DNA of 6,982 bases. Source: Acidobacteriota bacterium (GTDB lineage Bacteria; Acidobacteriota; Terriglobia; Terriglobales; Acidobacteriaceae). The stretch covers positions 1 through 6,982 of the forward strand of contig JAJZJJ010000152.1 of the NCBI GenBank assembly GCA_021810175.1, given 5' to 3'. Within the stretch, counting starts at the first letter, position 1; each line of letters starts with the position of its first letter. Of this stretch, positions 1-5,468 are shown in pieces. The notes under the pieces were generated by a model. It saw only the letters and a program-made list of their open reading frames with translations, ran no database searches and was not told where the DNA came from. The translations under genes and the position numbers were made by a program.

Positions 1-2
1 GC

Positions 3-42
3 GCGCGAGGGAGTGCTCATCCCACAACGCACTCCCTCGCGC
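3..42 (-). terminator. 14-bp perfect hairpin past the GGDEF gene, possible terminator
   Basis: Positions 3-16 (GCGCGAGGGAGTGC) are the exact reverse complement of 29-42, leaving a 12-base loop. The hairpin begins 33 bases beyond the stop codon of the minus-strand diguanylate cyclase gene, where a transcription terminator would be expected. A following run of U on the minus strand would lie at positions 2, 1 and outside the window, so it cannot be checked. On the plus strand no T-run follows position 42. It could equally be a bidirectional terminator between convergent genes or a dispersed repeat element. The stem is certain; the function is inferred. Confidence 0.45.
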
Positions 43-75
43 ATCGCCACGCCGCCACGTGCCCACGGTGCGGCT

Positions 76-1992
76 TTACGCCCCTCCGGATTCGCCTCCC
101 GCCGCCACTGTCAGGTCGGAGGCGATCACGCAGTTGCGCCCGTTCGCCTTTGCCTCGTAAAGCGCGGCGTCCACGGCCCGGATCACATCCTCCAGCTCAT
201 GATCCGAGGGCACCCCAAATGCCACGCCGAAGCTCGACGTCACCCGCAGCACGTTCTCCCCATCCCGAATGTGCGCTTCCTGCACGGCAAGGCGCAGCTC
301 CTCCGCCCGCAGGCAGGCGCTGTCGAAAGCCGACCCCGGCAGAATGATCAGGAACTCCTCGCCGCCGTACCGCCCCACCCAGTCATAGCTGCGCACCGAC
401 TCTCTGAAGATGCGGCCCACCTCGCGAAGCACCATGTCGCCGGTCCGATGCCCGAAAGTGTCGTTGATGTTCTTGAAGTGGTCGATGTCGGCCAGGATCA
501 CGCTCAGCGGCGTCCCCTCCCGGCGCGAACGGTCCACCTCGCCGGATAACCGCTCCATGATGATGCGGTGATTCCACAGTCCCGTCAGATCGTCATGCTC
601 GGCAAAGTGGCGCATCTGCTCGCGCGTGCGCACCAGGTCCGCCTTCTCCCGCTCCAGAATCGCCTTCTGCCGCTGCTCCTCCCGCAGCCGGCTGTATGCG
701 GCATACACAATCGCCACCAGCAGCAATGCACCCGCCAGCGTATGAAGAGAAACTCCGCTGCCGCCGACGCTGAACAGCGGCGCGTCGATCCTCGCTCCCA
801 GCGTCCAGTTGGTGAACTGCTGCCCCTGCTTGGCGATATTCTCGGCCACCACCACCATGTCATCGAACACCGCCAGAATCGCCACCATCCAGCGCGTGCG
901 ATCGAAGCGCCTGTACCGGGTCATGGCTACGCCCACCAGCACCAGCGGAAACGGCTCCAGCAGCGAATAGATGACCGCCGACACGCCATCGGCCATTTGT
1001 GCCCGTCCGATCCAGCGCGGTCCCCAGTCGATCGCCAGCACCACGGCGTCCAGTACCGCGTTGGTCAGAATCACGCACGCCAGTATCCGGGTCAGCCGGC
1101 TCAGTCGCCGATGCTCCCGCAGCGGCAGCAGCCACAGCAGAAGAAACCACAGCGACACATCCGCCACCACAAAAATGGGCTGCACCAGCCCCACCACCAG
1201 CACGTAAGGCCAGCGAAGATTCGAGTGCAGCAGCAGCAGCAGCAGCGGCGGCACAATCGCAAAGGCCCCCGTCCAGAACAGAAACCACTGGCTGCGGTTG
1301 CGCCACCACGCCAGAAAACCCAGCAGGGCCGCCAGCGCGTAGATCAGGTTCTCCGCCAGCCTCAGCTGCCGCCCGTGCAGCCACTGGTAATCCAGCGCCT
1401 GCTTCGCCATCAGAATCGCCGCCGGGCTCCCGATCAGCGGCGCTGTCGCGAATCCTCCGTCCCGCCCCGAATCGTCGGAGAACAGCGGCGCCTTCCACAC
1501 CCGCACCGCCAGCACTCCGCTGCGCGCCACGCCCAGCCCGTAGATCTCCGGCGGCTGATCGTAATACCACACCTGATAGGGATCCACCCGCCCGTTATGC
1601 CCGATCAGTACTCCATTCCAGTAGATTTGGTATGCGTCCTCCGTCCGTTGCAGCAGCAGCGAAAACCGCGGCGGCAGCCCCGGAGCCGGAGTGAGCGAAA
1701 GATGGCACCGATACCAGGCATAGCCGGTGTAGCGGTCGTAGCCCTGCATCCCCCACGGCCGGTCTGTACGAATCTGCTTCCAGTTGCTGTCGTTGAATCC
1801 CGGCGTCGCCCAGGCCGCGTTGTCGCCGGTGCGGAACCGGCACGGTCCGTTGATCGGCGCAATTCCCTTGCCCAGCCCTTCGATGGTGATGGGCGCACCA
1901 CTCGTACTCGCTGGCTGCGCGTGGCACAGGGTGGCAGCGAAAACCAGCAAGGCTGCCGCCACGCCGCGGAGCCATGAGGAATGTGCAGGCAT
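76..1992 (-). CDS. membrane diguanylate cyclase: periplasmic jelly-roll-like domain, multi-TM region, GGDEF domain
   Basis: A 638-residue protein predicted to make c-di-GMP from two GTP at the inner membrane. Residues 1-25 are a signal peptide with a likely type I cleavage after CHA. Residues about 45-190 are periplasmic and resemble the galactose-binding/jelly-roll fold of 7TMR-DISM-like sensors (FNDSNW, YAWYRCHL). About 205-435 hold several hydrophobic helices, followed by a charged, probably coiled-coil linker (about 435-462). The GGDEF domain spans about 463-630: DDLTGLWN at 467-474, the metal-binding Asp in ADIDHFK at 502, and GGEEF at 543-547. RSYD at 534-537 lies five residues before GGEEF, the standard spacing of the allosteric RxxD I-site, so catalysis and product inhibition both look intact. 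No EAL or HD-GYP domain is present. The ATG is supported by the signal peptide directly behind it; the upstream SD is weak. The ligand is unknown. Confidence 0.93.
   Translation of the reverse strand: MPAHSSWLRGVAAALLVFAATLCHAQPASTSGAPITIEGLGKGIAPINGPCRFRTGDNAAWATPGFNDSNWKQIRTDRPWGMQGYDRYTGYAWYRCHLSLTPAPGLPPRFSLLLQRTEDAYQIYWNGVLIGHNGRVDPYQVWYYDQPPEIYGLGVARSGVLAVRVWKAPLFSDDSGRDGGFATAPLIGSPAAILMAKQALDYQWLHGRQLRLAENLIYALAALLGFLAWWRNRSQWFLFWTGAFAIVPPLLLLLLHSNLRWPYVLVVGLVQPIFVVADVSLWFLLLWLLPLREHRRLSRLTRILACVILTNAVLDAVVLAIDWGPRWIGRAQMADGVSAVIYSLLEPFPLVLVGVAMTRYRRFDRTRWMVAILAVFDDMVVVAENIAKQGQQFTNWTLGARIDAPLFSVGGSGVSLHTLAGALLLVAIVYAAYSRLREEQRQKAILEREKADLVRTREQMRHFAEHDDLTGLWNHRIIMERLSGEVDRSRREGTPLSVILADIDHFKNINDTFGHRTGDMVLREVGRIFRESVRSYDWVGRYGGEEFLIILPGSAFDSACLRAEELRLAVQEAHIRDGENVLRVTSSFGVAFGVPSDHELEDVIRAVDAALYEAKANGRNCVIASDLTVAAGGESGGA
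1228..1245 (-). repeat. (CTG)6 trinucleotide tract encoding six leucines
   Basis: Six perfect CAG units on the plus strand read as CTG x6 on the coding strand, giving the LLLLLL run inside a transmembrane helix of the diguanylate cyclase. Slippage here would add or remove whole leucines without a frameshift, slightly changing helix length. Confidence 0.85.
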
Positions 1993-2011
1993 GCGTTCCG
2001 AATACCACCGG

Positions 2012-2040
2012 ATTATAACTCGCTCGATACCATGCCTGAC
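2012..2040 (-). promoter_or_regulatory. candidate sigma-70 promoter for the GGDEF gene
   Basis: On the minus strand there is a perfect -10 hexamer TATAAT (2017-2012), 19 bases upstream of the ATG at 1992, in otherwise GC-rich DNA. The hexamer 17 bp further upstream is GTCAGG (2040-2035), a poor match to TTGACA. Initiation would fall near 2005, leaving a very short 5' leader. The -10 is visible; activity is inferred. If it works, the cyclase gene can be transcribed independently of the CBS gene upstream. Confidence 0.35.
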
Positions 2041-2056
2041 TGCCGCAATCAGCCTT

Positions 2057-2497
2057 TCACGATGCGGCGATCCAGGACTCCAGATGGCGGATGCGGTCTT
2101 CCTGCTCGGAGATCACCCAGTTGACCAGGTCGCCAATGGAAACCATGGCGATGACCCGCCCCTCTTCCACCACCGGCAGATGCCGAATCCGCTGATCCGT
2201 CATGATCCGCATACAGTCCGCAACCGTGTGAGCCGGCGTCACCGTCGTCACCGGCGCGCTCATGATCTCCGACACCGGCGTGTCGATGGACGACCGCCCC
2301 TGCAGAATCACCTTCCGCGCGTAGTCCCGTTCCGAGACGATGCCCAGCAGGAATCCGTTGTGAATCACCAACACCGCGCCAATATGCTTTTCCGCCATCA
2401 TGGCAACCGCGTTGTACACCGAAGCCGAGGGAGCCAGCGACCAAACATCCCCGCCCTTGCCGCGAATGAGAGTTCGAATTGTGCCTGAGGTTTCCAT
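2057..2497 (-). CDS. two-CBS-domain (Bateman module) protein
   Basis: A 146-residue soluble protein consisting almost only of two CBS repeats, about residues 15-67 and 78-133. Each repeat ends in the usual pattern of hydrophobic strand, Ser-x-x-Asp and helix: GIVSERDYARKV at 52-63 and AMVSIGDLVNWVI at 117-129. The Ser and Asp of these motifs (S55/D58, S120/D123) are positions that often contact the ribose of bound adenine nucleotides in Bateman modules. RHLPVV at 105-110 is also typical. No catalytic domain is attached, so it probably acts as a nucleotide-sensing regulator or partner of another protein. Such stand-alone proteins are sometimes mislabelled as IMP dehydrogenase-related; no dehydrogenase barrel is present. 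The start fits where the CBS fold begins, although no good SD precedes it. It lies 64 bp upstream of the diguanylate cyclase gene on the same strand. Confidence 0.9.
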   Translation of the reverse strand: METSGTIRTLIRGKGGDVWSLAPSASVYNAVAMMAEKHIGAVLVIHNGFLLGIVSERDYARKVILQGRSSIDTPVSEIMSAPVTTVTPAHTVADCMRIMTDQRIRHLPVVEEGRVIAMVSIGDLVNWVISEQEDRIRHLESWIAAS

Positions 2498-2506
2498 AGG
2501 GCCGTC

Positions 2507-2535
2507 AGACTAGCGCTCCACCACGGCTCAGTCAA
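2507..2535 (-). promoter_or_regulatory. candidate sigma-70 promoter for the CBS gene, near-leaderless
   Basis: On the minus strand TTGACT (2535-2530, five of six matches to the -35 consensus) is followed after exactly 17 bp by TAGTCT (2512-2507), which keeps the key T, A and final T of a -10. A start point 6-8 bases downstream would be at about 2499-2501, only 2-4 bases before the ATG at 2497. That would give a practically leaderless mRNA and would explain the lack of an SD sequence. Visible motif, inferred function. Confidence 0.4.
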
Positions 2536-2611
2536 CTGCAATTCAGCGCCATTTTCGCGCCACGGCAGCCGTTTTGCTTTTGCCGTATTCCAGCCAGGTT
2601 TTGGCCGTGCC

Positions 2612-3385
2612 TCAGGCGGTCTTCGCCACTTCCAGCAGCAGCGGCTCCAGCCGCGACCGCAGAATGCGCTCGGCCCCGGACAGGATCCGCAACCACGCAA
2701 ACACCGCTCCGCCCCCCAGCCCCAGCAGCACCGGCACGGCCATCCACGGATGCCCCAGTGCGGCAAATGGCAGATACACAAGCGCTCCAAACCCGAGGAT
2801 GAACACCTGTGTAAACAGGCTGGCGAATCCGTTGCCCAGCGCTCCCGGCCCCTGCTTCATCCGCGTCATATTCATGCGGAACGGCAGGACCATGGAAATG
2901 ACATTGGCCGCCGCAAAATAAGCCGGCACCGCGAACACCAGCCACGCCACCGTGGCCGCCGCGACCACCGGCGAGGGCCTCCCGAAGCGGAAGACAATGA
3001 AGCCCGAGATCAGCAGCGCTTCCACCGCGAACAACGCCGCATGGAAGCAGTTCTTCCCCAGCATGATCGTGCGCAGCGGCGTCGGCGAGAGGAAATAGAA
3101 CTGGATCCCGTGGCCCTCCATTCCCAGACTGTTGCAGGCCAGCCGGTTCAGCCCGAGAAATGCCCAGATCAGCCCCAGCGGCAGCGCAAACTCGCTCCGG
3201 ATTGCCGCATATTGCTCCGAGTGTGTCGATCCGCTGCTGAAGATGAACACCATCAGGAGAGGCACCGCCAGCTGATAGAGCATCGGCCCGCTGCGCATCA
3301 GGTAGCGCAGGTCTTTCTCGAAGATCGCTCCAATCGGCCCCGCAAAATCGAGGGAGCGCCGCTGCCGCACTGCCCCGCGCCCCAC
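2612..3385 (-). CDS. C-terminal half of an ABC-2-type permease, separated by an in-frame amber
   Basis: A 257-residue membrane segment with about six hydrophobic helices (roughly 35-51, 66-82, 111-133, 141-168, 186-206, 213-233) and a cytoplasmic stretch before the first one (FEKDLRYLMR at 22-31). It is in the same frame as the N-terminal half: from the TAG at 3451-3449 the frame stays open through sense codons reading IRLRAESRGENFSEAP and onward into this segment. The listed start is the first plausible codon, a GTG at 3385, but no SD precedes it, so independent translation is doubtful. Without the amber the two parts would form one 566-residue permease. Treat it as the distal part of a disrupted gene unless readthrough, restart or a base-call error is shown. 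The export substrate is unknown. It ends TGA, 114 bp before the CBS gene. Confidence 0.7.
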   Translation of the reverse strand: MGRGAVRQRRSLDFAGPIGAIFEKDLRYLMRSGPMLYQLAVPLLMVFIFSSGSTHSEQYAAIRSEFALPLGLIWAFLGLNRLACNSLGMEGHGIQFYFLSPTPLRTIMLGKNCFHAALFAVEALLISGFIVFRFGRPSPVVAAATVAWLVFAVPAYFAAANVISMVLPFRMNMTRMKQGPGALGNGFASLFTQVFILGFGALVYLPFAALGHPWMAVPVLLGLGGGAVFAWLRILSGAERILRSRLEPLLLEVAKTA

Positions 3386-3448
3386 CGATGACGACCGCGC
3401 CGGCGCCTCGCTGAAATTCTCCCCGCGGCTTTCCGCCCGCAGCCGGAT

Positions 3449-3451
3449 CTA
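3449..3451 (-). other. in-frame TAG interrupting the permease gene
   Basis: The codon after ...GAAGWLL is TAG. It falls at the end of the last hydrophobic helix of the first half, just before a polar cytoplasmic linker, and the same frame continues open for another 278 codons of membrane-protein sequence. One substitution from TAC, TAT, CAG, TGG or several other sense codons would produce it; Tyr is my guess, giving WLLYIRLRAE. The frame is not shifted, so this is a nonsense change and not an indel. Confidence 0.85.
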
Positions 3452-4312
3452 CAGCAGCCACCCCGCCGCTCCGCAGCTGACCACCAGCAGCACCAGCGGT
3501 ATCGCCCCGCTTCCGCCATCGGTGAGCGGATCGCTCAGCGCCGAGGCGGCAAAGCCCGGCGGCAGCGCTCGCTGCACAACTTCTGCCCGGTGAACCACCG
3601 TCGCCACCGTGTCCTTTTTGATCCCGAACGGCAGCCCTTTTCCGTACTCGTGGAACGCCGGATTCAGAAACTGCGCCGCCAGCGCGAAGACCAGAAACAC
3701 TCCGGTCACAATCTCGCGCGTGCGCCGCTGCGCCAGCCACCGCTCGATCCAGGCAAGAATCGTCCGGGCCAGCAGCAGATTGAACAGCCAGAAAACCGCC
3801 ACCACCAGAAAGGTCCACGCCCACAGATGCGGCTGCGCGACCGTCACGCCGATGGCGATGGCCAGCGACCAGAGCATCCCGATCAGCGTCGACGGCGCGG
3901 CCAATCCGTAAACCAGATAAAGGATGAACCACGAACTGAAGCTGATCGGGAAACGCAGCAGGTGCGTCAGATCCGGATTCTGCCCGGCCATGGCCGGAAA
4001 AAACACCGCAAACACCAGCCACGTGAAGGATAGCGTCCACAGCAGCCCGGCCAGCCCGGCCGGATGCCCATGCGCCGCGAAGCTCCACGCTCCATAGCCC
4101 ATGCCCACCGCCGGCCCGATCGCGATCACGAAGAAGGCGACCCCCGAGAGAATGCGCGCGCCCAGCTCGAACCCGCCCCGCCGCGAACGGAAGGAGTGCA
4201 CGAAAACCCGGCTCTGCGCCCAGGCCAGAGCGGCGTACTGCTGCCGCGCGAGCCACGAAAATGGCCCTCCCGACGGGGCCGCCGCCGCCTCGGGAACCCC
4301 TACGCCAGCCAT
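3449..4312 (-). CDS. N-terminal half of an ABC-2-type permease, ending at an in-frame amber
   Basis: A 287-residue integral membrane protein with a cytoplasmic N-terminus and about seven hydrophobic segments (roughly 53-79, 86-108, 124-140, 142-158, 163-185, 201-217, 270-287). It is the membrane partner of the ATPase encoded immediately upstream: its ATG at 4312 lies inside the last codons of the ATPase gene (13-bp overlap) and is preceded by a strong SD, so the two are translationally coupled. SFRSRRGGFELGARILSG at 40-57 precedes the first helix, as in fused permeases of this type. The protein stops at TAG (3451-3449) right at a helix end, with the same frame continuing into the C-terminal half. 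It therefore looks like a truncated product of a 566-residue gene, although a stable half-permease cannot be excluded. Substrate unknown. Confidence 0.75.
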   Translation of the reverse strand: MAGVGVPEAAAAPSGGPFSWLARQQYAALAWAQSRVFVHSFRSRRGGFELGARILSGVAFFVIAIGPAVGMGYGAWSFAAHGHPAGLAGLLWTLSFTWLVFAVFFPAMAGQNPDLTHLLRFPISFSSWFILYLVYGLAAPSTLIGMLWSLAIAIGVTVAQPHLWAWTFLVVAVFWLFNLLLARTILAWIERWLAQRRTREIVTGVFLVFALAAQFLNPAFHEYGKGLPFGIKKDTVATVVHRAEVVQRALPPGFAASALSDPLTDGGSGAIPLVLLVVSCGAAGWLL

Positions 4313-5154
4313 GAAAGCTCCTGGACCGGCTCAGCCGCTGCTTCCGCGCCGGAGCCCACCACCCGGAGAAATATCTGTTCCAGCGTCAGGCGCTCGCCCA
4401 ATCCTGCCAGTCCGGATCCCGCAAGTCCGGTACCCGCTCCGCCTTCGCCCGTCCCCAGATCTACCGGAACCCCCACCCCCTCGCGCAGCTCGTCCAGCGG
4501 GCCGTTCGCCACCAGCCGCCCCTTATGGATGATGGCCACATGGCTGCACAGCCGCTCCACAATCTCCAGCACGTGCGACGTAAGAAAGATGGTGGCGCCC
4601 CGCTCCGTCATCCGCTGCAGCATCGCCTTCAGCGTCCCTGCCGCAATCGCGTCGACCCCCTCAAAGGGCTCGTCCAGAAAAAGCACCCGCGGCCCATGGA
4701 TCACCGCCGCCGCCAGCGCCAGTTTCTTCTGCATTCCGTGCGAGAAGTCCGTCACCAGCTTCTTCGGCTCGTTGGCCAGGTTCATAAACTCCAGCAGCTC
4801 TTCCGTGCGGCGGTTCACCGTCTCCCGGTCCAGCCCATACATGCGGCCCACAAACCGCAGATACTCCGAGGCCGTCAGCCGCCCGAACAGCGCCAGACCC
4901 TCCGGCACCACCCCAATCTGCCGCTTGATCTCCAGCGGATGCGCCGCAAAATCCAGCCCCAGCAGCTCCACCTGCCCCGAGGTGGGCGCCAGCAGCCCGG
5001 TCAGCATCTTGATCGTCGTGGATTTGCCGGCCCCGTTCGGCCCCAGAAAACCGAAAAACTGCCCCGGAGCCACGGAAAACGATACGTCGTCCACGGCCGT
5101 AAAAGAACCGAAGCGACGGGTGAGGTTGCGGGTGGAAACAGCCGGACTGTCCAT
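4300..5154 (-). CDS. ABC transporter ATP-binding protein (ABC-2 / CcmA-like exporter type)
   Basis: A 284-residue nucleotide-binding subunit that would power the permease encoded directly downstream. Residue positions: Walker A GPNGAGKST 38-46; Q-loop region VVPEGLALF 82-90, with Glu85 where Gln is usual; signature FSHGMQ 137-142; Walker B VLFLDEP 157-163; D-loop GVD 166-168; H-loop His194 in LTSHV. All catalytic elements except the Q-loop Gln are standard, and Glu there is common in DrrA-like ATPases. A Gly-rich stretch (about 230-252) precedes a C-terminal LTLEQIFLRVV helix typical of this class. I chose the ATG at 5154 because the fold begins soon after it. An in-frame ATG at 5181 adds nine residues (including Cys-Tyr-Pro-Cys) and has a somewhat better purine-rich sequence upstream, so it is a real alternative. 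The gene ends TAG within the permease start. Export substrate unknown. Confidence 0.92.
   Translation of the reverse strand: MDSPAVSTRNLTRRFGSFTAVDDVSFSVAPGQFFGFLGPNGAGKSTTIKMLTGLLAPTSGQVELLGLDFAAHPLEIKRQIGVVPEGLALFGRLTASEYLRFVGRMYGLDRETVNRRTEELLEFMNLANEPKKLVTDFSHGMQKKLALAAAVIHGPRVLFLDEPFEGVDAIAAGTLKAMLQRMTERGATIFLTSHVLEIVERLCSHVAIIHKGRLVANGPLDELREGVGVPVDLGTGEGGAGTGLAGSGLAGLGERLTLEQIFLRVVGSGAEAAAEPVQELSWLA
4318..4322 (-). promoter_or_regulatory. strong RBS of the permease inside the ATPase gene
   Basis: AGGAG on the minus strand, followed by CTTTC and the ATG at 4312. The near-ideal five-base spacing fixes the permease start. Because it lies within the 3' end of the ATPase coding region, it points to coupled translation of the two transporter subunits. 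Confidence 0.8.
4409..4438 (-). repeat. 15-bp tandem duplication encoding a Gly-rich insert in the ATPase
   Basis: Two adjacent 15-base units (4409-4423 and 4424-4438) agree at 12 of 15 positions and encode two copies of the pentapeptide Ala-Gly-(Thr/Ser)-Gly-Leu, followed by a third partial copy AGLG. They sit between the ATPase core and its C-terminal helix. Being a multiple of three, the duplication keeps the frame; the segment is probably a flexible linker. Confidence 0.7.
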
Positions 5155-5242
5155 TTGCTCGCAAGGATAGCATCCGCGCATCGCGAATCCACCCCGCGGC
5201 CCTGCCCGGTTTGGGGGATGGCGCGACCGGGCCATTCCGGCG

Positions 5243-5296
5243 GCTGGATAAAGTGTGAATAACCTCACGGATAACTTGTGGATATCTTGTGAAGAA
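5243..5296 (-). promoter_or_regulatory. cluster of DnaA-box-like iterons
   Basis: Read on the minus strand, five similar 9-mers lie in one orientation within 54 bp: TTCTTCACA (5296-5288), ATATCCACA (5285-5277), TTATCCGTG (5274-5266), TTATTCACA (5262-5254) and TTATCCAGC (5251-5243). TTATTCACA fits the DnaA-box consensus TTATNCACA perfectly; ATATCCACA and TTCTTCACA each miss it by one base. On the plus strand the same block can be read as three 17-base units starting GGATA at 5246, 5269 and 5280, i.e. 23 and 11 bp apart, close to two turns and one turn of the helix. DnaA binding is inferred from the motif only. Confidence 0.5.
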
Positions 5297-5459
5297 TGGA
5301 CATATCCCCGGAACCTCCCTGGCAGCGCAGCAGGAAACGCCTGATTCACTGATCCTGAATGACTTGCGCTGCGCTCTCGCCGCCCGAATCAACCCGAATA
5401 GAAGCGTGCGCCAGATACTTTCAGATAGACTGGAGCCCTTCATCCTTCATGGCTGTCCC

Positions 5460-5464
5460 AGGAG
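5460..5464 (+). promoter_or_regulatory. RBS deciding the start of the pagL-like gene
   Basis: AGGAG followed by CCCA and the ATG at 5469. Spacing is slightly short, but this is the best SD in the region and it sits directly before the codons of a typical signal peptide. It therefore favours this start over in-frame upstream ATGs such as the one at 5289. Confidence 0.65.
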
Positions 5465-5468
5465 CCCA

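Larger units (their letters stand above)
5155..5468. other. divergent intergenic region between the ABC operon and the pagL-like gene
   Basis: This 314-bp stretch holds no convincing gene. It must contain the start signals for both directions. A 7-bp inverted repeat GCCCGGT (5204-5210) / ACCGGGC (5226-5232) lies about 50 bp upstream of the ATPase start. The AT-richer block 5243-5307 carries the DnaA-box-like cluster, plus a small GGATAT/ATATCC dyad (5280-5285 and 5302-5307). I found no clear -35/-10 pair for the rightward gene. Frames open through parts of this region, in both directions, lack protein character. Confidence 0.7.

Noticed and set aside
568..1977. A 469-codon open frame on the plus strand opposite the diguanylate cyclase gene
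   Set aside because: Its translation is rich in Arg, Gln, His and Pro with no domain pattern, as expected for the antisense of a GC-rich gene. The minus-strand product has a full signal peptide, TM and GGDEF architecture.
3449..3451. Programmed recoding of TAG (pyrrolysine or a readthrough signal)
   Set aside because: No downstream stimulatory structure is evident, no pyrrolysine machinery is visible, and no reason exists for a special residue in a permease linker. A simple nonsense change or sequence error is more likely.
2532..4256. A 574-codon minus-strand frame overlapping the whole permease gene in another frame
   Set aside because: It encodes a low-complexity Ala/Gly/Arg-rich product without hydrophobic helices. 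The permease frame shows regular membrane segments and a strong RBS at its start.
4064..5170. A 368-codon plus-strand frame opposite the ABC ATPase gene
   Set aside because: Its product is Ser/Pro/Arg-rich without motifs, while the opposite strand carries every ABC ATPase motif in order.
5155..5349. An N-terminal extension of the ABC ATPase to 5349
   Set aside because: The added residues are not ATPase-like and run through the DnaA-box-like region. Starts at 5154 or 5181 fit the fold.
5155..5468. Chromosomal replication origin
   Set aside because: DnaA-like boxes and divergent genes are suggestive, but the plus strand stays C-rich on both sides with no visible skew switch, and no dnaA, dnaN, gidA or parAB gene is in the window. 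Kept only as a DnaA-box-like cluster.
5289..5468. A 60-residue N-terminal extension of the pagL-like protein from the ATG at 5289
   Set aside because: It would bury the signal peptide inside the protein and has no SD. The ATG at 5469 has AGGAG just upstream and a standard signal peptide following.
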